From Dryomyza anilis (lineage: Eukaryota > Arthropoda > Insecta > Diptera > Dryomyzidae): DNA of 64,000 nucleotides. A program made the translations under genes and the position numbers. Shown here piece after piece: positions 33,041-45,227 of the stretch (its first letter is position 1; each line of letters opens with the position of its first letter). The notes under the pieces were generated by a model. That model had not been told where the DNA came from. It made no database searches and worked only from the letters and a program-made list of their open reading frames with translations. The DNA is taken from contig OX638133.1 in assembly GCA_951804985.1 (NCBI GenBank), forward strand, positions 268,501-332,500. The letters are read 5' to 3'.

Positions 33041-34980
33041 ATAAAGAGATCGTTTTATTTGGGCGAATATCAATTCTTAAGTTTTTCTCACGACATAAAT
33101 CAAGCCACAAATAAAATTTGCCTCAAATTTGCCATGAATTTCATGGAACTTCTGATTAATTGCCATGCGATCCAGCTACCGCTACCGCCAACGCACAAAG
33201 CAGCCATAAAATCAAGTCGGATTAGCTGCTTAATGCCATAATGAGTTATTGCAGCAACTACAACAATAACGCAATTCCTGGAAACATCCAAAGTGCTGCC
33301 GCGGTACGCGTGTGAACGGTGCCGAATGGAGGAGAATCCATTGAGTCCAAGTCCACTGCGCTTCGCTTCGCTGCTACTGCGCTGCCATACATCGTTCGTC
33401 AGTTTGAAGTTTGAAGCGTGGAACTGATTGATTTGTGACGAGCGCGACTTTGACCTTCCATGGGCTCAAGGTTAAGATGACAGCGACAAGATCCAGATTC
33501 AGACAGATAAACTCGAAAAAGTCAAAACTCGATATAATGAAAATAGCGCAACAATAGAGAATAAAAGAGAAAAATCAAATATTGCCTTTTCCGAATATAT
33601 GAACTGTCAGAAATGCAACAAAGCGCCTCAAATTGACTGTCATAAATCTGGAAGCAAAGTCCTTGACTGCGCGATCTTGACGTTTATTGCGATCGCGCGT
33701 TTATGAGTTGCCTATTGCCTAAACGATAAAACACATAGTCGCCTCGCATCGCCGCCGTTTGACAGAAGTCAATGTCAGTGTCAATGCCGAATGACCGATT
33801 GACATACAATTCAATGTATGCGGGTGGCGATCTTTAAGCCAGATCAACGCACGAAGTTCCTTAGTTCTTCGTACTTTATGACAATTATCAAGTCAATGTG
33901 ACAGCATTATTGTCTCCGTGACGTTTGCGCGTTCGTTGTCCTTGCCGTTCGGTCCTTAACGATCGACGATCGTGCGCGTGCCGTTTGACCGTTTGTCGTG
34001 CGTCCGTTTATTTGTTTTTCCCATCGATTTGCTTTGTGTTTACATTTTCCTCGTGTGTCAGCGCCGCTGGAGACGTTTTCCTGCTTTGTCCCGTCGACTG
34101 TTACGCGTGTCTTCGGTTGGTTCCGCATCAAGATAGGACGAAGATCAACTAAGCGTCCGTCTAAATTGACACACGACGCGTGCGTTGTCAAGGTGAGCGC
34201 ACGGAGCTGCACAGGCTTCAATCATGTGATGTCGGGGCAACGTCATTATGGACCCTAGAGATTAGCAACAGCGAAAGGCCATTAGAGACCAAAGTGATCG
34301 CTGGACCTTGACTTGGCGGCTACTACGACGCACGCCAAATAAATGACAACAAAGTCCTTGGGTTTGAAAGATCGCAATGCGCAAAAGTGATCTTGAAAAT
34401 GCGAACCAATCCTCCGATCTGCGTTGGCCTGCAATAAAACAATTACTCAGGCGATCGCTTCGACGATCGTCAGACAACCAGTTTCCAACTCCGCATCGCA
34501 GCATCTATTGCCGTCTATTGCCGTGAACATGGCCACATTTGGAGCGCATCTTGATCTTGTTAACATGCGTCGCAGTCGCTTAAATGATGTTGTTGCCGCA
34601 TATGTGATCGCGTCGCTCGCCTAATCAGCCTCCATAGGCAGCGTCCGGCGTCCCCGTCCGAGTAGTTGGTACGACTTGTTCGGTTGTTCGGCATACGAAG
34701 TAGTTGCTCCGACTGCTGCTTCTGGTCGTGGAAACTGTTAACAACGATTTGCTTGGCCATATTTGCGCTGATGACAGGTTTGGCGATTATCTGCAACATA
34801 AGTAAGTACCGCGGCACTTACATGGTTTTGACTGTGTTTTGCATAGTTTTCGCTTGTCGTTGATTAATGTGCGACGCGATGCGTTTAGAGCACGTTTAGA
34901 GTTCTTCGAGTGGAGGAGCGTCACACGAGTTGCTTGATCGATCATGTGCGAAAAGTAAATCGTTGACCGCGGGCAGGCTT
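33041..34980. promoter_or_regulatory. Large CG-rich unique island with possible splice donors
   Basis: One of the most GC-rich blocks, dense in CG and GATC/CGATCG. Two plus-strand sites match the fly 5' splice consensus well: TCAAG|GTGAGC (exon end 34192) and CATAA|GTAAGTACC (exon end 34801). Upstream of the first, 33910-34190 is CG- and T-rich like a 5' leader. No long recognisable frame precedes either site and no Inr/TATA pair is clear. They could be non-coding first exons, or chance. Confidence 0.25.
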
Positions 34981-34988
34981 CGAAAGTA

Positions 34989-35403
34989 CACGGAGGAAAA
35001 CACTTCTTAATATCAAGAAGAATTCGACTCGAATGTAAAATATCGAATTTCACTAATTCGAGAATGACAATTTGAAATGTTAAAAAGATATTTTAGTCTT
35101 CTGGGTTTTTAATTTCATGCTACTTGATTTTTAAATACAGACATTGTTTATCTACGTCACTTTTATTTAATAGTTATTCGTTTAGAAATGCAGAAGGAGA
35201 CACTTTAAACATATGACCTTTTGTTTATCTCTTTGTTATAAATTAATTTTTCGATGGCCACAAATCAAGATCGAGTCAGTATATCAATTTATTTTTATAG
35301 TCACGAATATTATTTCTCCAAATAAAGAACCATATTACGCATTATCTTACTCCGAACATAAGTGAAAAATCTCATAAAATGTTTAAGTTTTTTTCTCTCC
35401 GTG
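34989..35403. mobile_element. TA-flanked MITE, CACGGAG ends
   Basis: A 415-bp element flanked by TA (34987-34988 and 35404-35405). It begins cacggaggaaaacact and ends agtttttttctctccgtg, which are inverted copies. There is no reading frame inside. It is like families A and B in TA target and CAC...GTG outermost bases but has a different interior. Confidence 0.8.
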
Positions 35404-35669
35404 TAAAGCAGTTAATAACTAAACAAATATAATAGATATAAATAGGAGATATAGTAATGCTCTGATTATATAGTAATAAAATTATATAGTTATAAAAATA
35501 CTCAGTAATTAGATTCTACTCAGCCATATTGCTCTGTTGTTAAATAACGTTAGAAGTAATACTTATTATTAGAATCTACTTTCTCAAATTAATTGAAATG
35601 TACTATTTATGAATTCGGTCTCGATCCAATTCATAAATTTTGCAATGTACAAAACTTTTATTTATATTA

Positions 35670-36700
35670 CACTGAGGGAAATTAATTTTTATACTTTTCG
35701 ACCAGAGATTACCAAGAATTTACGAATCCTCAGTGATGAACAGAAACAAAAAATCTGTAATTAATAGAAAAAATGTCTTTAAAATGAGTACATATGTATT
35801 TTAAGGCCAACAGAATATGTATTTGTTTTACTATATTGATGTAGTTGTTTTTTTATAGAAAATAACTACACCTGTATATTTATACAACATTTGTGAACAT
35901 TTGAATTGAAAATATCTACAATTTGTATTTATGCATACGTACGAAAATATGTAGCTACATTTCTACATCTGATTTCTTTACTACATTATGTATTTATTCA
36001 ACTTTAAGTTAAATATAATAATATAACGAAATACGAATTTAATTTAACTACATTCTGTATTAAGGTAACTTCTGTAAAACGTAATAATATTACTACATTT
36101 GCATTTATTTTTACTACATTATGTATTTATTCAGCTTCAAGAAAACTGCTAAAACTGTACTATATATATCTTTTATTTTCACTAAAAGCCAAAAACTGAT
36201 TATTTAAAAAAAAAAACAAGATTGCTCTATCAAACAAAATTAGTTTAAATATGTTGTTGGATATGGAAAGAAAATGTTTAGAGCAAAATCGAAAGAATAT
36301 TTCCTGCAATCAAAAAAAAGCGACCAAAATATATCAGAGCAATAACAGGGTTGTACATCATTTCCTTAAGAACAATTCATTGCTTTTAAAATGTGTTGAG
36401 GAAATCAATAAAGCTTGTCTAACAAGTTTTTTACCATTTGTTATAGTTTATAAAAAAAAAATTAAATAAAACAAATATTTAAAATAAAGGTTTGTGGAAA
36501 AAATGTATTTAAAAATATTTTGTTAAACACGAATTTTGAATAAATAAAAAATTAAATAAACTAAAACACAGATTCTGCAATATAAAGAAATCTATTTTCT
36601 GATGTATTGTGTAGCAAAATAAATACAAATGTATTAAAAAAATAAAATATAGTTGAATTACACTTTTGCAAAACAAATACATAAATGTAGTAATTTTATT
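35670..36700. repeat. AT-rich region with recurring TGTATTTATT motifs
   Basis: The string actacattatgtatttattca occurs with small variations near 35980 and 36112, and related tgtattt, tgtagtaa and atacaaatgta motifs recur from 35790 to 36690 in both orientations. This points to a degraded element with subterminal repeats. The 72-codon frame 36251-36469 inside is Lys/Asn-rich and unrecognised. Boundaries are not resolved. Confidence 0.4.
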
Positions 36701-36744
36701 TTATATATATTTTTATATCTACTATATATCTATAATAGTTTGGC

Positions 36745-37023
36745 ACTACAGTCCTATAAGAACATAGGTCGAGCTCTCTCACCATTTTCAGCTGTGCGTG
36801 TTATTTGTACTCAAAGTGATGGGACCTACAGTTTATTGCCGAATCCGAACGGTGGGTGAGAGCTTTTCATAGGCAATGTTTTACTCTCGTAGGTTTGCCA
36901 TTGACTGCCGAGAGGTAGCGCGGTATAGAAAAATGTTTTCTATGAAAAATTGCTTGTTAACCCCAATCCAGGCTTGAACCGGGGACCTTTCGGCTCCAAC
37001 GCACTAACCACTGAGCTACCGCG

Positions 37024-37024
<1 letters not shown>
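36745..37024 (-). mobile_element. tRNA-derived SINE, copy 2
   Basis: Read on the minus strand, it starts gcgcggtagctcagtggtta (A box), continues with ccccggttcaagcctgg (B box, closer to consensus than copy 1) and shares the whole body and the 3' end ttataggactgtagt with copy 1. It is about 280 bp long. The 5' side abuts a TA tract and the 3' side lies in AT-rich sequence, so a target duplication cannot be read. As in copy 1, there is no mature tRNA fold. Confidence 0.88.
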
Positions 37025-37119
<95 letters not shown>

Positions 37120-37148
37120 ATATATATATATATATATACATATATATA
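37025..37148. repeat. TA microsatellite between opposed SINE heads
   Basis: About 124 bp of TA repeat with short interruptions near 37115-37118 and 37139. It is bounded on both sides by the tRNA-like GCGCGGTAGCTC sequence facing outward in opposite orientations. Confidence 0.95.
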
Positions 37149-37177
37149 GCGCGGTAGCTCAGTGGTTAGTGCGTTGG
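37149..37177 (+). mobile_element. Isolated 29-bp SINE head
   Basis: It reads gcgcggtagctcagtggtta and nine further bases, a perfect reverse complement of 36996-37024. Homology to the SINE stops abruptly at 37177, before the B box. It may be a truncated second SINE or a templated copy of the neighbouring head. Confidence 0.85.
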
Positions 37178-37394
37178 TGTTTGCTAAAAAAAATTCATCT
37201 TTTAAAATACAAACGGCTTTTGCAAATAATTTAAGATTGCTTCAATGGTACTAAATTAGTTTCAAATTGCAATATTGGGGTAAATTGGAAAACATTTTCT
37301 GGCGTACAGAGGGAAACGTAATTTAAGCAATGTTTGTTGTAATTTCAGTAACAATATTGTTTTAGTCAAGAAAAACTTCAGTCGTGACCACAAA

Positions 37395-37640
37395 CCAATG
37401 AAAAGCAACATTTTGGCTTCACCTGAGATAATACCAGAAGAAAACCGAGAAGAGAACTTTTAACAGGAGCAAAAAGAATACAGCGAGGAAGATGAAAAAT
37501 TTTGTGTAATTTGCATGAATAAAATTCCAAAGAAATTAAAGTTCAAGAATTCATCGAACTTCAAATCTGCAAACGGCCGCATATATCATCTGAGAAACTC
37601 AAAATCACGCGAGGCTCAAAAATCCCACATCATGTAAAAA
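37395..37640 (+). pseudogene. Broken coding remnant with Cys-x2-Cys motif
   Basis: Starting near the ATG at 37398, the frame reads an acidic peptide (SPEIIPEENREENF), meets a stop, then continues in the same frame as EYSEEDEKFCVICMNKIPKK and a basic tail to a stop near 37638. The acidic-then-Cys-x2-Cys-then-basic pattern and purine-rich codon bias differ from the surrounding noise. It might be the C-terminal tail of a transposase or another element protein. I do not recognise the family. Confidence 0.35.
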
Positions 37641-37745
37641 ATCAATATATGAGATTTATCTCGCAAAATTGGCAACGTTGGGCCCGTATACTTGAAATTT
37701 GCGAACTTGGCGACCAGCAACTACCCCTGTAAACATTATACCACC

Positions 37746-37869
37746 GACGCCTCTTACGCACGTTTTAATTTGCTTTCGAAAAACCGCACAATTTGCTGTA
37801 CGAATAACAACGTAAACGTGCCGTTTTTCGTAAGCAAATTGAAACGTGAAGGTTTTCGTAAGAGGCGTC
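37746..37869. repeat. Inverted repeat (hairpin)
   Basis: Left gacgcctcttacg (37746) is mirrored by cgtaagaggcgtc (ends 37869). Inner segments ttttaatttgctttcgaaaa and cgtaagcaaattgaaac also pair. The two opposed open frames here follow from the symmetry. Confidence 0.7.
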
Positions 37870-38459
37870 AACTCAGAATGTTCTGCACAATTTTTGTTCG
37901 TATTTTCATAATATAATTACTGATGTTTATAAATTCAAACTGTTTTTATCTTATTTTTTCTTGCGTTAATATATTAGAAATTCTTGTGAAAAAAACATGA
38001 AAAAAAATAGCATTTTTGGTAAATATTTTGAAGTTTCCCGTTTTTTCAACAAGTCTAAAATTGAGTTGTTTCAATCAGAAATAAATTAAAGACATATAAA
38101 AGGTATTCTGTTAATGCAAAAAGTAAGATCATGACTCAGTCTATAGAATAGACTGATTAAAAAAAAGGATTCAAATGTACTTTTTGTAGGACAATCAATA
38201 CATGTCCCACTTTACCCCAGGTTCCCCCATATATAACAGTTGATATATGCTTCCGTTGATATATATAATTAACTCACTACTGCTGCTCTTATTCAAATAC
38301 GTACCACATAATGTTCATTAGCATAAATCATTTTAATCACGAAATATTTAAATGAAACTCAAATTATACAGCAAAAACACTATGAACTTTTGGTCGGGAT
38401 TAAGCCGAACATATTCAAATATTTAATTTTTTTATATATTTTATTGTTCTAATTAAAAA

Positions 38460-39900
38460 AAAGAGTAATTTTGATTACATCGATTACAACGATCTTCAAC
38501 TTCGCAAACCTTTCTTTCCCACACACGCACTAATTAAAATAATTTGCACTGATCCTCGTATGGCAACCGCGAATTCCTCAGATTTTCGACGCTTCGAGTT
38601 AATGGAATGAGAAGAAGAAGTAGAGTAGACGTTAAGAATGGCATGGAAGCCGAGCAGTGCAGGGCACATCATAAAAAAAACATGCGCTGTCAAATCGTCT
38701 CGCACGATGCGCACCTTCCGGCCCAACAACGGCTTAAATACCGCGTGGAATTTCACTTTATTTCAATACCAAGCAACAACTGCACTACATAGAGCCTCCT
38801 GCAAGTCTACCAAAGTACTCGGTCCCCGCGACGTCTACGGGTGGCAGTAGGAGGTGCGGAGAGGTACGAAGTGATGCAGTTTGTTCCCATCAAGAGCTGA
38901 CAAGCAGAAGGACTCAGTAAACATGGCATCGCATGTTTGTATCACGTTGATGCTGATGATGCTACAGAGAAAATGCTTTAAAATAAATTTGCAACCAAAC
39001 CCCCACCGCATCTTCCGCTGCTACCTGTTCCACGGATCGGCAGTGTCCGATCGTCCAGCCGTGCCGCCAATTCTGGTCTGCTCTACTCCACGTATTCGGT
39101 TCTAATTGTGACTTTATCCGCGCATTTATTGTGTGCATTATTTTCGAGAGTCCAGCATCTCCTACGTCTGTATCATCATTGACACTGCCGCAGCAGCAGC
39201 AGCCACTTGGGTGGTCTCGAACTGCGCTGCGGCGCATCATCAAAAGCCGCTCAAACATGCGCAACACCGCGTCCAACAGCAACTCCGACAGTGCGCGCTC
39301 AATTCGCCCCGGACGCACTCTAACGACTCCATAGGCTCCAGCATGCCTTGCAACCAGGCAAGCAGACGGACAAACCATCGATCGACAATGCGCGACGCAA
39401 CGATCGCCTTGATGTTGAGTTACTTTTGTGTGAAATTCTGCGGAACCACCGCATTTCGCTGGAATTTGCAAATGAACTGTGCCGAACGAATGAACGGACG
39501 GTCGGAGGGACGAAGGGAGGGAGGTATGGGCGACGCGACGTGCTACGACTCGACGTAGCACTAATAATAAATTTCGCCAAGCTGATTTTTAAGGACCTCG
39601 ATCGTTATTTGTAGTCGTTGGTGCTACGGTTCTATTGTGTTGGGCTGCGCACAAAGAGACACTACGGAGACTCTTCGCAGACTCGCGCAGGCTATTAGCG
39701 AACGAGTGCAGCAAACTCGATACTGTATGCGATGTAATCGAAAACTAATGGGCTCCGAGGTACGCAGCCGTAACTTCACTCCGTGCAAATCGAGGAGACA
39801 GCGAAGAAAGATGTTCGGGTTTTCATTGTGGATGCGTCCGAGTGATATATGGTTGGGTAGCAAACGACATAATAAAAAATATGGGAGTCGTTGGTAGTTC
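38460..39900. promoter_or_regulatory. CG-rich unique island with long overlapping open frames
   Basis: The most GC-rich part of the window. Frames are open on both strands, the longest being 199 codons on the minus strand (38962-39561), but GC-rich fly DNA with few stop codons produces such overlaps. The peptides are Arg/Cys/Ser-rich without recognisable domains. CAG triplets lie at 39188-39202 and a GGAGGGACGAAGG-type purine run near 39505. I favour regulatory DNA. Confidence 0.3.
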
Positions 39901-41560
39901 TATGGGCTGAAAAGTATGCTGTAGTATTTGATGATCGATTTGATCCACAGTTGCGGAGCAGTTCATCGAACCGGTTACAGAGAAATGCATCAATAGTGCA
40001 GGCGAATTTGTAAATGTCAAAATATAAAGGCTTTAGGTTCACTTTAAAGATGCTTAAATTCTGTCTAATGGGCTCTCAGGGAGAAGAGCTTTCAATGAAA
40101 ATTCGAACATTCTTCAGATGTATGAGATAAAGACGATTCCGATATTCTAATAGACTCGTTTCTTTAATTAGAATCTTGGAATTGGATGAATATCGTTAAA
40201 TACTCAAAAAGATTTTAGCAACCAATAAATTTAGATCAAATTGTGTGCTACGAGTCGTCGCTTTGTCTGCAAATAAAGAGACAGAGCATAAAATATGCGG
40301 CTCTCCGAACTGTCTGCGGACTTCAAGACAAGATCAGTGATCGTTGGCTCGTTTACAAAGGCATTGCTTGCAAAAATTTACTAAAATTAATCAAAGTAGT
40401 GAATGAGACATGAAATTGTGTGCGAGTTTAGGGTCCAAGGAGCATAAACAAGTGAGCAATATATGGTTGCACTTCATGATAAATGGTGCTGAAAATTTAT
40501 ATAAGCTCTAATTCAAATGAAAACTAATGAATTAAGGATGTTCGGATAGTGTTTAAATATGCTCAATATATGCGTCCAAGTAATTTAAATTAACGCCTAA
40601 TTAAAGTGAAGAATGAAGTAAATTTTCGTTATTCGAATCGTTAGATATGGTCTATTCGTTCTGAAGCAGAAAACCAGTCGTTAATGCACTACTCTTCGCG
40701 CAGCTGTCATCTAAATTGTGCACTTTATGGCAACCGGTATCGAAGGTCCATTGAAACCCCATGACTAAGTCGTAGCACAGAGCCAGGCACAAAAGGTGTA
40801 TTTGCTGGTCCGAGAGGTTATATGCGATTCAGCGGACTGCAAATGCGCTGAATGCGTTAAATTAGCCGCAAAATTCAAATGTTCTGTGCGCTTTAAACCA
40901 GCATTAGGCAGGGGACATAATTGCGTGCTTCTGCGAAAAACCCACGCGCATTAGAGACAGCGAGGCACAAGCTGGACAAAGTCGGTAACTTGAAGGTGTA
41001 AATTAGCCACTTTTTCTGCCGCTTCCACAATGGTGAAGCTTGGGTCCAAATAGTGCTGGTGCCCATTCGACGCACTTCGTTTAATTAGGCGTGAGAAGTC
41101 GACTTGCTGCTAATAGAGTGGCTCCATTTAGGCCTTTTTGTATAGCCCCCCCTCCAAGACAATTGCGTGTCACTGGCTGTTGTTGTTTTGCTGCTGTAAT
41201 AGTTGCTCATTAATCACCGCTAACCTGAGTTTTTAAACCCATAAATTACAGCTAAATGCAACATTTTGCGCATGAAACAAAATCGCGTTTGTGCGGTTGC
41301 GCGCCGCATCTTTGAGCGGTTCCAGTACGTGAGTCGGCTTCTGTGTTGAATTTCAATTAACGCTTTCTTGCAGGCCAATAAATATGTTGGCTCTAATTTA
41401 TAGCCACCGCTTTTAATATTCAACAATACAAACATTATTTGTATCAATTTAATACAATAAAGGAAAAACGCGCACTTGTCTTGCGTTATGTTACCAATAA
41501 AATAATTAATGAAATTCATTTCTTCTAAACATTCATTCAAGGCATTTCTTAATTAAACTA
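39901..41560. promoter_or_regulatory. Continuing unique sequence
   Basis: Moderately AT-rich, non-repetitive sequence grading into a CG-bearing patch at 40680-41200. No gene, tandem repeat or element was resolved. The minus-strand frame 41220-41540 is unrecognised. Confidence 0.3.
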
Positions 41561-41844
41561 TAGAATTTTTAAAAATTTAATAAACACAAAAAATAAAATA
41601 TACGAATGAATCAAAATGGAAACATAAGAAAACACTATAACTGATCACATATTTTAACGGATTAAAATCGATAGAAAAAAACTTTAATTGTGTAGTGAAA
41701 ATCGAATTCTGGAATTGAGTAAAAATCGAATTGAATTAAAGTGAAATGCAATTCGATTGAATTTTCAAATCGACCACAATTCCGAATCTCGTCGTTTTAC
41801 ACTTCACTTTTGTTTAAAACTTAAGATGAACGAACTTCGAAAAA

Positions 41845-42000
41845 GAGCAGGCTAATTTTGGAATATAACAAACCTTGAATCTTTTAGCTTTTCCGAATTT
41901 TCCTAATTTTTAAATGCTTTGTTGACTCAAATTTTTGACGAAAAAATACTTTATCGAGTTATCCTCACGATTTATCCTATACCAGTAAAAAAAAATTAAA
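41845..42000 (-). repeat. Diverged partial copy of fold-back family E
   Basis: The reverse complement contains gtttgttatattccaaaatt, the same string as at about 19185-19215 in the family E element. The neighbouring aactcgataaagtat and caaaaatttgagtcaac phrases match its flanks loosely. Only the inner part is present. Confidence 0.5.
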
Positions 42001-42219
42001 AATGTTGTGTGAATTGCCTTTCATTTGATATAAAATTCGATCATATCGGTTATATGAAATTCCTCTTCATATTCGCTATTATAAATCTGATATTCGGATA
42101 TAGCGGATCATTTTTAAATAATACAAAATTTTTAGGTTAATCATATCACAAATAAATAAAAAATATTGTCTGTGACTTTGGACCTCCAACAATTTAGCTA
42201 TTGTTTATTCTTTTTACGT

Positions 42220-43080
42220 ATTTCACCTAATTATGCAAAGAGCTATGCAAGGCAGTTTATTATTGACTTTTCCGTTGGGACAGCCATATGTCAATGAATA
42301 ATCTCATGTTCGAATCAATAGAACGCAACTCATACAACGAATACTCCTGCAACTCTACAAAATACCCCTGCGAATTCGAAATTCTCTAAACAACTGGGGA
42401 AATATTCGAACATCGAAGAACATGGCATTAATGCCCAAAGCAGTCGACTTTAGCGTAAGAACGAAGAGAAACATGCGACTCAACGAAACTCCACAGGTAG
42501 ATGGACGGATGGGTGAGAGTCGAAACTGCGCAGAGTGCGCCGCATGGAGTGAACTCGGCAACAGCTGCATTGCTACTGAGACCAAGTCCCGGGCACTTGC
42601 GAAGCAACATAGAAATATATAGGAAGAATATATAGGACAGAATGAGAAGGGATTGCGAGTGAAGAGAAAATCTCAAGATGCTCACAAGGGCGGAGTCACA
42701 TAGGGAACAGATGGAGTCGCTCTGGAATACATAGGCTATGTTGTCAGTGATGCGCAGGTATGCGAAGCATCTTCGTCGTTCTTCGTCGGTTGTGCTGCTG
42801 TCCTTGTCCTGCACGGTGTCGCATGTTAGAGCATGCTGCATATGGTCTGTGTGTGTTTAAAGATCTTCGACTATTTATGGCTTATTTTTAATTTAATTAA
42901 TTATGCAAGCTGCTCGTTGTCAGTGGCGTGGAAAAATGTTTCAATTAATTTTATTTAAGTTTATTTACGTTTTGTTTTTGTGTGCCCGAAGCAATTAAAT
43001 TAAATTAAAGTTTAAACGCAACATATGTTCTTCCACTTCAAACACACGCAGTCTATAAGGCTTTTGCCGGAATACACAGT
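42220..43080. promoter_or_regulatory. Unique island, candidate regulatory DNA
   Basis: A GC-richer block at 42300-42850 with overlapping, unrecognised frames on both strands. No repeats are shared with other loci. Confidence 0.28.
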
Positions 43081-43475
43081 CTGCATATATTATTTTTAAA
43101 TAATAAATTGTTTCGTAAATTTAGCCATATTGTTGAAAATGTATAGCAAAAAATGAAGATGAGTTTATGGCACAAAGTTTCTTATATTTAATTCTGAAAA
43201 AATATATTATAAAAAAATAATTAAAAAAAAAATTATTTCTATAAAAATATATTTCTTTAGAAAAAAAAACTATCAGATTATTTTTTTTATTCTTGAAAGA
43301 AAAATTTTTTGTTCGACATTTTTTTTATTTTTAATTTTTTAAAATATTCGGAAAAAGGTTTTCTGTGTGGTTTATTCTATTTTTTATAAATCCTTCTCTT
43401 CGCTAAAATTCCCATATTTTTGAAATATTTTCCAAGTGAATCCTGGACGAGAATTTTGACTTTCCAACCCTAAGA
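43081..43475. other. AT-rich spacer
   Basis: Extremely AT-rich with homopolymer runs between 43195 and 43350. No gene or element is seen. Confidence 0.5.
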
Positions 43476-43479
43476 TTGT

Positions 43480-44600
43480 CAAATGTCTATAATAAATGCG
43501 TTTTCTTCTTTTTTGACACAGATTTCGAAACAAAGAATTTATTGTCCGCTTCATCTCCGGAAACAATCGAAACTCGCAGAATTCCAATCGCTATTTCGTG
43601 GAATTCGCCTTCTGCGCATGCGTTCGGAGACTACGTCGATTCGATACCGAACAAATCCCGAACATCCACATGAACAAAATAGTCTCGCGACGCCACTTTA
43701 AACTGTGTGCTGTGCGTGTTTGTCGTGCAAAAATTTCAGCCATCGTTTGCAACGAAAAGGGCAAATCAGCGCTGCGTCGCCTGCCTCCGTTTAATCAAGA
43801 TTTTATTGAGACTTTGAACGCGATCACTAAATCTGATGCGCGACTCTGTTGCCGTCTGTTGCGTGGCCCGCGCCCGCTACTCGAAAACAATTTATGGCCG
43901 ATTTCCGCCGAGTGGCTGAAAAATTAAATAGGCTGCAATTTTCGATTACTTTCTAAATTATTTGAGCAGTCGTTGCCGTGGCAATAGGGCGCAACGTGCA
44001 AAAAATCATAGCGCAATTGACTCCGTCCGTCGCCCACTTGCTGTTCAATCAATGCGCGCTGCTCAAATTGCCAACGTCAATAATCATTTATTATTTGTTT
44101 ATGATTTTTTAAAAACAAATATTAACAGAGCCGACAACAACAACAGTAACAGCAACAGCAAGGCTATGCGCTGCAATTTTCACATCATTTCCCGCGGCTC
44201 TGCAGCGCATTTTCGCGCACCATCCATTCGTATGTCTGTCTGTCCGTCCGTCTTTGGTTGAACACGTAGAATAACTTAACCGACGATTAACCTCACTTCG
44301 CTCAGTTGAGCCTCTTAGTGCATCGGGCATCGGGCGCCTTGCCTCGTGTTTTGTGGTTGTTGTTTTTGTAGCTGTGTTGATTATGATGCGCGCTGTGTTC
44401 AATTTGCAGCGCACGAAAAGCGCTTTGCGGGCAATTTAAACACCGCCCACACCGCCGTCTGTGCTGCATAGATTTTCCAATCATGCGAAATTGTTTGATG
44501 GGCGTGGTCGCTGCAAGTGTGGGCATCGACATGTGTTTCAGCTCTTCGTGGCGTTTGTAAATTGGCTGCTATTTATTGGGCTTATCATCATGGCCAGGTA
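43480..44600. promoter_or_regulatory. Unique island with an unrecognised open frame
   Basis: A GC-richer block. The plus-strand frame up to 43927 runs about 85 codons from an ATG near 43670 and ends LENNLWPISAEWLKN. It is basic and Cys-containing, with no domain I recognise. CAA/CAG and TCTG/TCCG microsatellites lie at 44138-44162 and 44233-44252. It could be regulatory DNA or hold an exon; I cannot tell. Confidence 0.28.
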
Positions 44601-44735
44601 TATAACAAACATTTGGACGATATCGGTTCTCTGCAGTTTAATTTTAAAACCATTTTTCGCATTTTACAATACATAGATATGTTCAACGAAAAGAATAGAA
44701 AAAAATTCGTAATGTTTTTTTTCAGATATCGAATC

Positions 44736-44854
44736 TCGTTTGATGAGAAATATAAAATGAAAATGAGACAAAAATAAAAACTCTTTTCATATTCTGTTAA
44801 TAATATAAAAAAATAATATTTGTCCCATTCTCATTTTATATTTATCATCAAATG
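44736..44854. repeat. Inverted repeat (hairpin), 40-nt arms
   Basis: The left arm 44736-44776 contains tgatgagaaatataaaatga. The right arm 44815-44854 contains the near complement tcattttatatttatcatca. The loop is about 38 nt and a few mismatches are present. Confidence 0.7.
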
Positions 44855-45227
44855 AAAATAGGGCCCATAGATTAAATGCGGGGAAAGTGTGTTTAAAAGG
44901 GAAGAAAGTAAATTATTTTTTAAACTATAATAAAAACAAGCTCATCTTGTAAGTTGACCCATACACACTTAGCTAAAATGGAATACCAAATTTTCAATAT
45001 AAACATTTCAAAAATTTAAAATAAACAGAAAATTTGATAATCCCTCAAAAAAAAAAGTCATCTACACAAATTGCACATTTAACATACACATTCTATTCAA
45101 ATTGGGTCAAATTGACCCCATAAATATATAATTGGAAATGAAATAATCGGTTTTTTTATTATATATTTTTTTCAATCATTTAAAACAAAAATGAATAAAA
45201 ACAAGATCAAAAAATATATATTGGATA

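Noticed and set aside
35670..35735. Short inverted pair cactgagg and cctcagtg as a tiny MITE.
   Set aside because: Only eight bases pair, one side lacks TA, and 66 bp is too short to judge.
38962..39561. Longest open frame in the window (199 codons, minus strand).
   Set aside because: It overlaps several plus-strand open frames in a GC-rich block where stop codons are rare, is Arg/Cys/Ser-rich, and contains no domain or motif I recognise.
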